Below, in pieces: positions 25,301-34,467 of a stretch of 64,000 nucleotides of DNA (within the stretch, counting starts at the first letter, position 1; every line of letters starts with the position of its first letter). The notes beneath the pieces were generated by a model. It saw nothing but the letters and a program-made list of their open reading frames with translations, made no database searches and was not told the DNA's origin. The position numbers and the translations under genes were made by a program. Source of the DNA: [Clostridium] aerotolerans DSM 5434 (GTDB lineage: Bacteria > Bacillota > Clostridia > Lachnospirales > Lachnospiraceae). The stretch is from positions 396,334 through 460,333 of the forward strand of contig NZ_JHWJ01000002.1 of the NCBI RefSeq assembly GCF_000687555.1. Direction: 5' to 3'.

Positions 25301-28300
25301 TTATTGTCTGGAATGGAAAATCTCTCACAACTCATGGGCAATGTGCAGCAGGAGTTTGACGAAACAGGCGAAATTGGCACATCAAATTTAAGCGCTATTA
25401 CCAAACAATTCCCTGAGCTACAAAATGCAGTTCTTGAGTATAGCCAAGGATTAATTGAATCTGACGAATTTATGGCACAGTTAAAGGCAGCATATGGTAA
25501 TGATACAGAAACCTATCAAATGAATATGCTCCTTAAATTGGAAAATGACGAAACATTTTTCAGTACGGTCAGAGATCGTAACCAAAAACTATTTGAAGAT
25601 TTAGCTATCATATATGGCCAGGATCTAAAAAACTGGAATAATCTGGTACGAGCGAAATCTGGTATTGAAGAAGTACTTAAAAATGACGTTGCAAATATTA
25701 CCGGAGGTAGTGGGGCCAACGCCACCAGTAAGGAAGACCTTTTTGAACGATATGTAAATATAGATGAGAACGGATTCTATTCTTTAGACGAAGAAGGTGC
25801 TAAGGCAATAAGTAAGGTCCAAAGTGATTCACTAAGATCAAAGATTAAAATAGCAAATGAATCCAAAAGTAAAATTGGTGAAGCAGCTAAAGACCTTATA
25901 GTTCCTCCAAAAATCAATTCTTCCACAAATTCAGCATCAAACGGCGCATCAAAAAGCGCTCCTGCCCAAACACGCGAATTCGACTGGACCGAGCGCTATG
26001 AGAAAAACAGAGATGACGCCCGTGACAAATTAAAAGATGCCTCCTCAAATACCTACATCGACTACCTGGGTATATCAGAAAATGATTTTAAACGTGGCAA
26101 GGAAATCTTAGATAATGAAGCTCCCACCATAGAGCAGCTAGAAGAACTGAAAAACATGGCCGAGAAATCAGGGCTATCCATCAATGATCTAACTCGCACA
26201 TTAACAAGCGGAACCTGGACTGCCTCCCGCCAAAGCGCATTACAGCAGCTAGTGGAACACGATAAAGCTGCCCTGGAAGATCAGACAAAAATAATTGACC
26301 AGTATCAGTCTCAATATGACGCTGCCCTCTCAAAAATAGACCCCAATTACAGAAGTAAAATAGAGACAGGAGAATTGTCCACCGAAAATCTTTCAGGAGC
26401 GGAAGCAGAAAACGTACAGTCTGCCATAGATGCATACGATAAGCTAAAAGCATCAAAAAATAAACAAATTGATCTACAAAAAAATTATACCGAAAGCTTT
26501 ATGGCCAGCTATGAAAATCAAGCAGCAGCCGTTAAAGCGGAAAATGATGAACTAAAAGCCTCTAGTTCACTCATCGAAAAGCAGATTGCCTACATGAAAT
26601 CAGCCGGTGAACTCATAGATGCTTCCATTTATAACAAGCTGATCGAGCAATCAGAAAAACAGGAAGCAAACAACCAACGGCTGATAGAAATCAAGCGAAA
26701 GGAAATGCAGGATTTAAGAGAGCAAAATCTAAACTCCGAAAACTCCGAATCATATCAAAAGCTTGATCAGGAAGTCAGTGACTTAGAATCCTCTATTCTG
26801 GACTTGAAGAAATCTCAGGAAGAATACAATTTCCAGCTTCTAAAAATGCCAATCGAGCACATGGAGACAGTCGCTGGAATGTACAAGAACATCCAGTCTG
26901 CCATGGAAAATTGGAACAGTGAACTGGAAGCTTCCGGCAAAAAGGCTGACAGCAACTACTATCAGAAGTTAATTTCAAACGGCTTCACCCTGATGGATCA
27001 ATACCAAAAGCAGGCTGGATTAATTGAAGATGTCATGAATGAATACGAAGCCGGTACTGACAATTGGAATGAGTTATATAGCAAGCTTCAAAATGTAAAC
27101 TCAGAAATGTCCTCTATGGTCCAAAATCTCCATAAATGGAACGAAGCACTTTTAAAAATGCCACTGGAGAAGATCACCGCTAATTCCTCCGATCTGCAAA
27201 AGCTATTAAGCGGCCTGGAATCCGTAAAAGGAGAATATGATACCATCATCAGCGCTGTAACAGGTGCCATTAACGATCAGGTCAAGGCCATCAATGAGCA
27301 AAAAGAGGCTGTCAATGAGGAATACGAAGCATCCAAAAAATCATTACAGGATAAATTAGATCTATTAAGCAAACAAAACGAAAAGCTTAAATTGCAGCAA
27401 AGATACGAACAATCCTTGTATGATCTTCAAAAGATCAACCGACAGGCGACTGAAAAAGTAATCCGCAATGGACAGATGGTATATGAGCAGGATGCTGACA
27501 AGCTACGCCAAGCAAAAGAAGCGGTCCAGGATGCAAAGTTCGACTTGGAAACCAATGAGCTAAAGACCCAAATCGACAACCTGCAGGAAACCCTTAATGG
27601 TTTAAACGATACCTACCAGGAGCAGCTGGAATCCTTACAGAAAATATCTGATAAATGGTCTGAGATCAACGGCAAAATCTCTCAGGCACAGAATGAGTCC
27701 AAAGCCGATGAAATTCTGGGAAAAGGCTGGAAGGATAAAATCTTATCCGGCAATGATACAAAGCTCTTTCAGAACATCACTCAGATGTATACAGGTATCT
27801 CAGAGCAAATCCTACAGTATAAAGAGCAAATCGATGCCACCAATCAGATTTCTACTCTCCTTGAAAGCTACATTGCCTCCTACAAAGATGGAACCTTAAG
27901 CTATACTCAGGCCCTGACTGGAATCAATGACCTCTTGTCCCAACTCAACCAAAAGATGCCTGCTGCCGATGGCCTGCAAAACTTATACGATTATTACGGG
28001 GCCATAAAAGGAACTGCTGCTAACGGTGACAGCATATTTTCTGAGATTCAGAAAAGCTTAGCCGCCACTGCCGGAGATCTTTTAAAATCTCTGGAACAGT
28101 ATAACAAAAATTACGGAGCTATTTCCGAATACACCTCCAGCTGGCAGCAGCTGACGGATAATGTAGCGTCTATGCTTCGTGTATTAAAAGAAGTCCGAGA
28201 TAACTTAAAATCCACAGAAGACGATGACGATGAGGATAAAAAGAGTAATAAGAAGTCTAATGGCGAGCCATACATAGGCGATGACTGGGTAAGCGGAGGA

Positions 28301-28702
28301 CCAGGTGACCTTGGCGGCAAAAATGTTGACTCCCTCAAAATCGGCATTCAAGGCGGACTAATTGGTAACAGCACTCCATTTAACCGTGAAGCAAAAATGA
28401 AGCTCTTAGGTCTTAAGAAACTGGAACTCGACGAATTTCCAACAATTCTTCATAAAAATGAAGCTGTTTTCAACACCGAGCAGCAGGATACTCTTCTCTC
28501 CAACTTGGGACAGGCCTGGAACTATACACCATTTGCTTCAACATTTCTCACAGACGTATCAAATGGAACGGGACAGACAACCACGAATTTTGAATTTGGA
28601 GATATCCGCATTGAGTCATGCAGCAATGCAGATGAACTGGCACAAGGTATCTTAAATGGCGGCCTGAGAAATGCCATGATTCAGCATACAGGAAAACGTT
28701 AA
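22325..28702 (+). CDS. Phage tail tape measure protein
   Basis: A 2125-residue protein, by far the longest here. It starts with coiled coil, has a TP901/minor-tail-like core about 165-330 (ISKAAGMSREEIKKLG; AEATLIASSSQSGAF), a hydrophobic segment near 590-620 (YSAAIAVGVQLATAALAYLG) and long coiled coils and charged repeats, notably 1350-1480 and 1690-1800. No peptidase or lysozyme domain is seen. Tape measure proteins fix tail length at roughly 0.15 nm per residue, so a tail of about 0.3 micrometre is predicted. A ribosome site (GAGGAAAATC) precedes the ATG. AT-rich codons between about 24.1 and 25.9 kb suggest a more recently acquired middle part. Confidence 0.92.
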   Translation: MADNDSMLKLTAALDKAKSTKQLNQDIKNIEKTINQLHLMAKLYQGESRTQLNASIKELEKKVDVIRLKAEIDNKKLKADLDHALSNVSLKEIKISEQGMKVSAMKIAQSLNSVLSKYTILPKIDLKPEGFKKDLTGIQSKINSVTTAFELARTGIVKFKQSTATLKEISSILNDISKAAGMSREEIKKLGKESFQSAGTYGASAKDYLLNVLSMAKSGYGSVSKELGELSLLAQSLGSVSAAAADSFIKSMDTAYQYSGSVDKLTTALEGVISVSMQSKIPLSELTTAMEANAESAAKAGIGIDQLTAAEATLIASSSQSGAFVGQSIQSVLDQLNRMNQSSQQLTEPIKRLEEMANAYSSISSQNDVSMFGDIDSQEMSNPIKVLLEQWSLYEQLLSNYSNGSQAAMEAAISSASTWESQLISLQNSWDSFIYSLTSQDQSSGVGLFLEQTLVSLEAVEENLKQIPQMLEGINGSLSSVDSVQISSSNDNIDSSEKKTASIKNAFSFDSIKGSVNDFKDISKSVDELEEKLIKGQYSTDSFAESIAKNQSTLKDYFSKVKEGDRSLESYQKHLKDSGVQTDVLRLKSILLGGVYSAAIAVGVQLATAALAYLGQAIYENTHKMEVAADAARESGQALSEIQSKIQSINSELSSTAEKIDLLNSKDNLSLVEQEELENLKTYNELLERQLGITRAMENEASEKAQGDSRKFFNTEQKYKVVDDVIYEPRSDGFMGSTYISPKYYTGNPIEKLQSSMDEYESIKQKIETNQKELDRIKESDSNYGSNNTYMELTATTSEMRRLLPDMKKSIDTQVQDIYDSSKNLDPEKDKDLITKAFAVMDSYILKFNGLTPTEKFDKQWNSEEFKKSKAELESKAVSGTLTAKDIDENVDFAKLKEVSGKTAEELVEYINSIFSDEIDQKKDETFKNAISQLPANEMEKYVNLLNSGDLNEKSIESFESLKKIMGDTNISAEDAIKNIKEASKGYVTTPELLSGMENLSQLMGNVQQEFDETGEIGTSNLSAITKQFPELQNAVLEYSQGLIESDEFMAQLKAAYGNDTETYQMNMLLKLENDETFFSTVRDRNQKLFEDLAIIYGQDLKNWNNLVRAKSGIEEVLKNDVANITGGSGANATSKEDLFERYVNIDENGFYSLDEEGAKAISKVQSDSLRSKIKIANESKSKIGEAAKDLIVPPKINSSTNSASNGASKSAPAQTREFDWTERYEKNRDDARDKLKDASSNTYIDYLGISENDFKRGKEILDNEAPTIEQLEELKNMAEKSGLSINDLTRTLTSGTWTASRQSALQQLVEHDKAALEDQTKIIDQYQSQYDAALSKIDPNYRSKIETGELSTENLSGAEAENVQSAIDAYDKLKASKNKQIDLQKNYTESFMASYENQAAAVKAENDELKASSSLIEKQIAYMKSAGELIDASIYNKLIEQSEKQEANNQRLIEIKRKEMQDLREQNLNSENSESYQKLDQEVSDLESSILDLKKSQEEYNFQLLKMPIEHMETVAGMYKNIQSAMENWNSELEASGKKADSNYYQKLISNGFTLMDQYQKQAGLIEDVMNEYEAGTDNWNELYSKLQNVNSEMSSMVQNLHKWNEALLKMPLEKITANSSDLQKLLSGLESVKGEYDTIISAVTGAINDQVKAINEQKEAVNEEYEASKKSLQDKLDLLSKQNEKLKLQQRYEQSLYDLQKINRQATEKVIRNGQMVYEQDADKLRQAKEAVQDAKFDLETNELKTQIDNLQETLNGLNDTYQEQLESLQKISDKWSEINGKISQAQNESKADEILGKGWKDKILSGNDTKLFQNITQMYTGISEQILQYKEQIDATNQISTLLESYIASYKDGTLSYTQALTGINDLLSQLNQKMPAADGLQNLYDYYGAIKGTAANGDSIFSEIQKSLAATAGDLLKSLEQYNKNYGAISEYTSSWQQLTDNVASMLRVLKEVRDNLKSTEDDDDEDKKSNKKSNGEPYIGDDWVSGGPGDLGGKNVDSLKIGIQGGLIGNSTPFNREAKMKLLGLKKLELDEFPTILHKNEAVFNTEQQDTLLSNLGQAWNYTPFASTFLTDVSNGTGQTTTNFEFGDIRIESCSNADELAQGILNGGLRNAMIQHTGKR

Positions 28703-28737
28703 CAAATGCGGAGCAAATAGAAAGGAAGTGAATACAA

Positions 28738-29010
28738 TTGAACCTGCAAGATGTCTATAAAAAGCTGGTGGAGGACATTCATTACTTATTTAAAAACGCG
28801 GCAGAAACCATGAAATTCGACCGAACATTCCGTGCTAAGGTCATCGGCCCAGCCTCCAAAGGGAAATATACCATTTCCTATAAGAATAGAACGCTCACAG
28901 CCAAATGCAGCCAAAATCTTCACCCAAACGATACCGTTTGGGTCTGTGCTCCCTGTAATGACTGGAATTCCTTATTTATTCAGGCAACAGAGCCACAAGA
29001 GAGTTCCTGA
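28738..29010 (+). CDS. Small tail protein with possible OB-fold
   Basis: A 90-residue protein. Residues about 25-85 have the strand pattern of OB-fold tail-hub proteins (RTFRAKVIG, GKYTISYKNRT, NDTVWVCAP, NSLFIQA), as in gp5-like or small tail-tip subunits. The TTG start at 28738 lies after GGAAGTG. It follows the tape measure gene by 35 bases and precedes the tip/baseplate genes, as expected. The fold call is by eye and not secure. Confidence 0.5.
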   Translation: MNLQDVYKKLVEDIHYLFKNAAETMKFDRTFRAKVIGPASKGKYTISYKNRTLTAKCSQNLHPNDTVWVCAPCNDWNSLFIQATEPQESS

Positions 29011-29057
29011 CCAAAACAGAACCGGCGAAACCACTTTTATAAGAAAAGGAGCAAAAT

Positions 29058-30113
29058 ATGTATGCAACCATACACCCCATAGAACCATTTGATTCGTCAA
29101 CTGGTTCTACCATTCATTTTTCCTGGCAGGGGAACCAAATTTACAAAGCAAGATGCCTCATTAAAGACAATGCTTCTGGAACAACCGTATACGATAAAAC
29201 GATTAACACCATGAAACAAAGCTATTCTCTTCCAGCCGATTCCGGTCTAAAAAACGGAGGCTATTACGTAGCGTATTTGTCCGTTTTTGACATAGACGAC
29301 AAAGAGTCCACCCTTCAAAGCATAGGAACACCATTTTACTGCTACGAAACACCGGAATTTAAATTATCCGTAAATCCTGGTGATATTTTAAAATCATCAG
29401 CCTTTCAAACTGGGCTCGTCTATTCCCAGAAGCAGAATGAGCCCCTAAATTCCTTTTGCATTACCCTCTACACTTATCAGAAAACTGAGCTTCAGACCTC
29501 TGGCGATCTATACGATACCAGTGAATTAACGTATCTCATATCTGGTCTTGAAAATGCAAAACAGTACTACATAAGAGCAACCGGAAAGACCCTTCACAAC
29601 ATGAGCCTGGATACCGGCTATATTTTATTTACCGTATCCTATACCCAAGCTCAGATTTTCAATCCACTTGAGTTAAACAACAGAGCCGAACACGGCGCCA
29701 TAGAAATAAAAAGCAATATCATTTCCACCATTGGCATCCCAGAAAAAGATGTCATATACCTGGAAAATGAGTACGCTGACTTAAGAGAAAATTCCGTTAC
29801 CTATGATATAGGTTTTGAGGTAATAGGAGACTTTACCAAGGCATTTCGCTTTCATCGACCGGTGTGCAATGCAAAAATCATTCATTTTACCAATAAAGAT
29901 CAATGTCATGTAAACATTTATTACAGGGAAGGTATTTATTCAGACTCTGGAGGAGAAAAAGCATTTTTCGAGCTGGAAGCAATCTCTTCCGGCAGCAAAT
30001 ATATCCTCTTTACCAAATACCTTCCAATCCCCAAGGATACCCAGCAATTTGTACTCTGCATTAACCGAACCGGCAGCTATTACGAAATAAAAGCTGATCT
30101 GGTAAACAAATAG
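29058..30113 (+). CDS. Tail tip/baseplate protein with Ig/FN3-like N-terminus
   Basis: A 351-residue beta-rich protein with no signal peptide. Residues about 1-100 have the alternating pattern and YYVAYLSVFD strand of an FN3/Ig-like domain, and about 100-200 look like a second such domain. The C-terminal part (about 205-350) is a different beta domain that I do not recognise. The start follows AAGGAGC. Its place between the tape measure and distal tail genes suggests a structural or host-binding tip component. Confidence 0.5.
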   Translation: MYATIHPIEPFDSSTGSTIHFSWQGNQIYKARCLIKDNASGTTVYDKTINTMKQSYSLPADSGLKNGGYYVAYLSVFDIDDKESTLQSIGTPFYCYETPEFKLSVNPGDILKSSAFQTGLVYSQKQNEPLNSFCITLYTYQKTELQTSGDLYDTSELTYLISGLENAKQYYIRATGKTLHNMSLDTGYILFTVSYTQAQIFNPLELNNRAEHGAIEIKSNIISTIGIPEKDVIYLENEYADLRENSVTYDIGFEVIGDFTKAFRFHRPVCNAKIIHFTNKDQCHVNIYYREGIYSDSGGEKAFFELEAISSGSKYILFTKYLPIPKDTQQFVLCINRTGSYYEIKADLVNK

Positions 30114-30128
30114 AAAGGCGGTGATATT

Positions 30129-31022
30129 ATGTTTTTAGGAAGCTGTTTTGCCTCAAGCAAGGAATCCCTGGCCTCATCACCAGCCTCAGCTTCTGACATT
30201 TCCGACTTAACCATAGCATCAGCAGTCTATGATGAAATCTTTGCAACAGAAAAGGTGATTGAACTGTCAGAAGAAGACTATACCTTTCCTTCTGTCTGGG
30301 GCTTTGATACTAGGCTTCACGCCCTGTTTCAGGGAACCCTCTACGGTGGAAATGTCAGCTTTACAGAAAGCATCGTAGAATCCATACGAATTAAAAAGAA
30401 GGTAAAGGGCGATAAAAAATTCAAAACAATCTTTGAAAAGCCCATCCGCTCCAATGAAGATTTTAAAATAGAATTAATGGATTACTATGAACCAGTAGGA
30501 ACGGTGGAGTACGCCTATGTACCAGTCATTTCCGGCGGTGAAAATAATTATATTACAAACCGCGTAGAATCTTTGTTTGACTCCTATTTTATCTGTGAAA
30601 AGGATATCTCCTATCCTATGGTCCTGGACACGAGATTTGATAAAAAGCTGACTCAGCGCACCAATCTGATTGAGCTTTTAGGAAGAGAAAAGCCAGTGGT
30701 ATTAAAGGGTGGAAAAATCCGATATTTCTCCGGAGATATCTCCTGTACCTTTATCGAATTAAAAGAAGATGGCTGGCAAACTCATTCATCCTGGGAATAC
30801 CGAAATGGAATCTATGATTTCCTTACCAACGGCCAGCCAAAGATCCTGAAAGATTTTCTTGGAAATGTCTATATGGTGGCAGTCACAAGCAGTGATATCA
30901 CAGAAGAATCCGATCATTATGAGCACGTAACCACGAAATTCAGCGTTGCGGAATGCGGCAGTGCCTATGAGGCCGGAGACCTTTATGACAACGGCTTTAT
31001 TGACGCCGACATTGACAGGTAG
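30129..31022 (+). CDS. Distal tail-like protein
   Basis: A 297-residue soluble protein starting MFLGSCFASSKES. It has a Ser/Ala-rich start, then a beta-rich body (SVWGFDTRLHALFQGTLYGG; VMVLDTRFD-like strands). Length and order between tape measure and the tip hub match distal tail (Dit) proteins, but no signature is firm. It is 15 bases after the previous gene, with an AAAGGCGGTG ribosome site, and eight bases before the next. Confidence 0.5.
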   Translation: MFLGSCFASSKESLASSPASASDISDLTIASAVYDEIFATEKVIELSEEDYTFPSVWGFDTRLHALFQGTLYGGNVSFTESIVESIRIKKKVKGDKKFKTIFEKPIRSNEDFKIELMDYYEPVGTVEYAYVPVISGGENNYITNRVESLFDSYFICEKDISYPMVLDTRFDKKLTQRTNLIELLGREKPVVLKGGKIRYFSGDISCTFIELKEDGWQTHSSWEYRNGIYDFLTNGQPKILKDFLGNVYMVAVTSSDITEESDHYEHVTTKFSVAECGSAYEAGDLYDNGFIDADIDR

Positions 31023-31030
31023 GTGAAATA

Positions 31031-32527
31031 ATGGCATATGAAGTAACTCAAAAAGACTTGGATTTATTAAAGCAAGGCACCCAGGAAATTTACTTAAAAG
31101 TTGAGTTAATGGATTCCACTTTTAAAACATTGGATTCCCTGGAAGGACAAATCATAAATGACAGCTACAGCCAGGACAGCGAATCCATACAGCGCAGAAG
31201 CTACCAGTTTGATCTAGTGGTATTAAACTCTTCCTTTATTATTGGGAAAGATAAAAAAATATGGCTGGACAAACGCTTGCGGGTCTTCTACGGAATCAAA
31301 TCCGTAAAGACAAAAGAAATCATCTGGTATCAATTGGGAGTATTCTGCTATCTGAGCATGAAGTACTCCTTTTCTAATACCGAAAAAAAGCTATCCGTCT
31401 CCTGCGGTGACTTAATGTCCCTATACGATGGTACTTTAAATGGCCATCTCCATGGATACGGCTCTTCCAACAACGCCCCTGACTATGCCGTTCAAAACCT
31501 CACCATACCAGCCGGTGAGGATATCCGGGCTTCTGTTATTGCAACCATGAAAGAGGCAGAAATCGAAAAATATATTGTTGAGGACATTGGAAAACCAATT
31601 CCCTATGACTTGACCTTTGCAACCGGAAGCACATACGCTGATATCTGGCAGAAAATCCGGGATCTATACGATTCCTGGGAATTTTATTTTGATGCAGACG
31701 GAACCTTTATCTGGCGTCAGATACCCACCTGTCTGGAAGACCCGGTCATTTTAAACGATACTGTCATGCAGAACATCGTAGTAAATGAAAATGCGGATTC
31801 CATATTTGACGGAATCTATAATGTCACTGAAGTCTGGGGCAAGGTATTAACACTGGAGCAGGAAGACCGATACGCAGACACTTCCAGCTATACCAACAAT
31901 ACGTATGGAATTAACCTTAGTATGTACACAGCCTGGGACAGCGTAGATAACCTGACTCAGCTGGCATTTAAAGTTAGTGACACCAATCTTGCTGCTCCCA
32001 AATTTACAATCAACAACTTCTCTCCCGCCATTCCTATTTATGACGGCGATGGAAATCCATTAAAGCCAGGGGTACTAAAGAAGGATAATATTTACGTCTT
32101 CCGTTACCGGCGTCTCACACCTGACCAAACCGCCTTGTTCCTGTTAGGTCAATTTCAGTGCTATGGAAGATACGTAGAGGAATCACCGGATTGTCCCTAC
32201 TCAGTGAAAAATATTGGTTATGAAATTTCACAGTCGGTGGATTACGGTAATTTAAGCGACGATGCCGCCTGCTATAATCAGGCAGAATATTTAACCTATA
32301 AGTCAACCGCCATGTTGGATACCATAAACTTAAGCACCTTAGTGGTCCCCTGGCTGGAAGTAAACACAAAACTCGAATACACTCCCAGATACAATAAAGA
32401 AACCAGCCAGTATATTGTTAAAAATCTAAGCTGGTCAACCGGTGACGGAACAATGAGTATGACTCTTTATAAATTTTTAGAGAGCTATTCCTATGTATAT
32501 GGAAGAAAAAAGAAAGGAGCTAATTAA
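31031..32527 (+). CDS. Tail hub/tip protein (DUF5048-like)
   Basis: A 498-residue protein with features of clostridial phage tail-hub proteins: residues 1-100 with LEGQIINDSYSQDSESIQRR (the bent start of gp27/Tal-type hubs), a central DIWQKIRDLYDSWEFYFD segment near 210-230 and a C-terminal beta domain. I take it as the protein at the tail tip that joins tube and fibre. It ends in a basic tail (GRKKKGAN). The stop TAA abuts the GTG start of the next gene. No lytic domain is seen. Confidence 0.65.
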   Translation: MAYEVTQKDLDLLKQGTQEIYLKVELMDSTFKTLDSLEGQIINDSYSQDSESIQRRSYQFDLVVLNSSFIIGKDKKIWLDKRLRVFYGIKSVKTKEIIWYQLGVFCYLSMKYSFSNTEKKLSVSCGDLMSLYDGTLNGHLHGYGSSNNAPDYAVQNLTIPAGEDIRASVIATMKEAEIEKYIVEDIGKPIPYDLTFATGSTYADIWQKIRDLYDSWEFYFDADGTFIWRQIPTCLEDPVILNDTVMQNIVVNENADSIFDGIYNVTEVWGKVLTLEQEDRYADTSSYTNNTYGINLSMYTAWDSVDNLTQLAFKVSDTNLAAPKFTINNFSPAIPIYDGDGNPLKPGVLKKDNIYVFRYRRLTPDQTALFLLGQFQCYGRYVEESPDCPYSVKNIGYEISQSVDYGNLSDDAACYNQAEYLTYKSTAMLDTINLSTLVVPWLEVNTKLEYTPRYNKETSQYIVKNLSWSTGDGTMSMTLYKFLESYSYVYGRKKKGAN

Positions 32528-33154
32528 GTGAGCTATTCAGAATACCCACATAGTAAATTCCCAGAAACAATCTGCGACCTGCCAAACATGCAGGACGCAT
32601 CTGCCACCCTTCGCCCTGTAATTGAACAGTATAATGAGGCATGGATGAATAATGATACGGACAAAATGGCCGCTCTGACAAATCAGTATCCAAATCTGAC
32701 TAAATCATTATTTAATGCAGATAAATTTAACGTCCTGTTGGACGGAGTCAAGGCAACGCAGAAGTTCTTTAAAGAAGAAGTCGATGAAATGATTTTAACA
32801 GTTGCTCAGAAAACAGTTGGGATTAATGATTCTGCTGAGGGTGAGGACAAAAAAAGAAATGCTTACTCCGCAGAGAAAACTGATTATTTAACCGGTGTCA
32901 CCATTGCCACCAATGTAGAAATTCCGGTAAGCGCATGGGATGAGAATTTAACTTATACTTATTCATCTGATAAGATTTTGGAAAATGACAGAGTGAATGT
33001 GTTTTTTAACTCTGAAAGCATGTTCCATGCTGCGAAAGCATTTATTGTTGTGAAAGAAAATACAGGCGCCGGGAACTTTGTATTAAAAGCAAATAAACTG
33101 CCCAAAAGTGCTTTGAATATTAGAGAAATTGAGGTGATGAGAAAAGATGGCTAA
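32528..33154 (+). CDS. Tail module protein, probable fibre or baseplate attachment
   Basis: A 208-residue protein starting from GTG directly after the previous stop (AAGGAG nine bases before). The N-terminal 85 residues are helical (ATLRPVIEQYNEAW), the C-terminal 110 beta-rich (VTIATNVEIPVSAWDENL). This fits an upper-fibre or attachment protein, by position only. The last eight bases overlap the start of the fibre gene. Confidence 0.5.
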   Translation: MSYSEYPHSKFPETICDLPNMQDASATLRPVIEQYNEAWMNNDTDKMAALTNQYPNLTKSLFNADKFNVLLDGVKATQKFFKEEVDEMILTVAQKTVGINDSAEGEDKKRNAYSAEKTDYLTGVTIATNVEIPVSAWDENLTYTYSSDKILENDRVNVFFNSESMFHAAKAFIVVKENTGAGNFVLKANKLPKSALNIREIEVMRKDG

Positions 33155-34274
33155 ATGCGGAATTACTAATATTAGTGGTGGTGGAGCAGCTAGCTCAGAT
33201 GATTGTACTGCAACAAAAAATAAAGTGTTAATGGGTTATACTGCTATAACAAAAGATAGTAATGATGAAGTAAATGAAGGAACCATACCTACTCTTGGTG
33301 GTAACGCTTTCGGTGGAGCTGATGAAACAGCGTTTGACACATCTCCTATTGTTGGAGCAGCAAACAATAATGCAGTAGGTGCTTTTGATTATCCATTACA
33401 TGGGTACTTTGATAATGATGCTGTTCGAGTTCATATCCCAAATTTATTACCAAATAATATTAAAGCAGGTGTTAAGGTCGGAGGAAAGAAGGCGTCATTA
33501 ACAGGGACGTTTACTTCCGATGCAAATGCCCAATCTTCACAAATATTAACTGGCCGATCAGCCTATGTAAATGGTGTAAAAGTAAATGGTACAATGCCAA
33601 TTCAAAATGCAGAAACGGATGGTGATCGCGTTTGGGCCACCACAGCATCAAACTGGGCTGGAACATTTAATGTCGGTGTGCGAAATGGTTATTATCTTAA
33701 CGGTGTAAACTGGGTTCGATATGACGTGCCTACGTATCGTCCAGAAAATATTAAAAAGGGCGTTAATATCGGCGGTGTTATTGGGACATGGGAAGGTTGG
33801 GTTCCACAGCCCACCGACTTATATTATCGTGGAAATAATATTGCTAATCTTAGTCTTAATTATTATGGTGTCGGAAAAGCAACATTTGAAAGTGGAGGTA
33901 TTAGAGTCGAAAAGGCCTCTTCATACTTATATACAAGTACACCATTTAATTTCGAACGGTACAATTACATCAATATTGAAATATATTTTGAAACTAAATA
34001 CAGTACTGTTTATAATTATAGAAATTATGGGGTTAGTGCCGAAATAATACCATCCAAACATACATCGCAAAATAGAAGAACATATATTACAGGAGGCGAC
34101 AATCGATCATATACCATTTCGATCCCACTAAATGGTTTATCTTTTACTGATACGTACAGACTTGAAATTGGGCATGCCGGTGAATATTACAGTTCTAGTG
34201 ATGATGATTCTGGTTGGTATTGGTCTTATGAAGACAGATGGATTGGTTGGATTTACAGAATTTGGGTTTCATAA
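33147..34274 (+). CDS. Tail fibre / receptor-binding-like protein
   Basis: A 375-residue Gly/Asn/Tyr-rich protein. It has repeat-like modules such as KKGVNIGGVIGTWEG and NGVKVNGTMPIQNA that are common in tail fibres of Clostridia phages, followed by a Tyr/Ser-rich C-terminal domain (about 225-375) that looks like a carbohydrate- or receptor-binding end. Codons are AT-rich compared with the polymerase gene. The ATG follows GAGGTGATGAGAAAAG and overlaps the previous gene. It is the last intact tail gene, and would set target range. Confidence 0.7.
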   Translation: MAKCGITNISGGGAASSDDCTATKNKVLMGYTAITKDSNDEVNEGTIPTLGGNAFGGADETAFDTSPIVGAANNNAVGAFDYPLHGYFDNDAVRVHIPNLLPNNIKAGVKVGGKKASLTGTFTSDANAQSSQILTGRSAYVNGVKVNGTMPIQNAETDGDRVWATTASNWAGTFNVGVRNGYYLNGVNWVRYDVPTYRPENIKKGVNIGGVIGTWEGWVPQPTDLYYRGNNIANLSLNYYGVGKATFESGGIRVEKASSYLYTSTPFNFERYNYINIEIYFETKYSTVYNYRNYGVSAEIIPSKHTSQNRRTYITGGDNRSYTISIPLNGLSFTDTYRLEIGHAGEYYSSSDDDSGWYWSYEDRWIGWIYRIWVS

Positions 34275-34325
34275 GTTATTAAAAAAATGTTAGTAAAAAA
34301 TCATAAATATGGAGGGAAATAAATA

Positions 34326-34438
34326 ATGACAACACCATATTTATATGCAGACTTAATTTAAGCGAGTTTTAAGACAGAATTACATATAAGACATTCCTAA
34401 AAAAATCAAAAAATGAAGTTAAAGAAATTTTAGACTAG
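34326..34438 (+). pseudogene. Frameshifted XkdX-like small tail gene
   Basis: After GGAGGG an ATG opens MTTPYLYADLI and then a stop at 34359-34361. In another frame the text continues YKTFLKKSKNEVKEILD and stops at 34438. Together they resemble a short XkdX-type tail protein (PF09693), which usually ends in a similar acidic helix. I infer one or more indels. It is normally followed by holin and lysin genes, which are absent here. Confidence 0.5.
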
Positions 34439-34459
34439 AGGCATTGAAGTATAAAAACT

Positions 34460-34467
34460 ATTTAGGG
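34460..34467 (+). repeat. Target site duplication, left copy
   Basis: ATTTAGGG directly outside the left inverted repeat of the insertion element; the same eight bases lie at 35945-35952. Confidence 0.85.

Larger units (their letters stand above)
14139..34438. mobile_element. Phage tail-like island with its own RNA polymerase
   Basis: A contiguous set of non-housekeeping genes between tRNA-Arg and an IS256-type insertion. From left: a 116-residue protein under a LexA-flanked promoter, a degenerate tyrosine-recombinase-like protein, a 57-residue protein, a two-barrel RNA polymerase, a zinc-ribbon protein, then a siphophage-like tail module (tube, tape measure, tip, fibre) ending in a broken XkdX-like gene. 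Head, portal, terminase, sheath, holin and lysin genes are not seen. The outer limits are approximate and no direct-repeat att sites were found. Prophage remnant, tailocin and tail-only injection particle are all compatible. Confidence 0.8.

Noticed and set aside
19932..34438. Contractile (R-type) tailocin or full prophage
   Set aside because: No sheath, portal, terminase or capsid-like gene could be found; the module fits only a flexible non-contractile tail.
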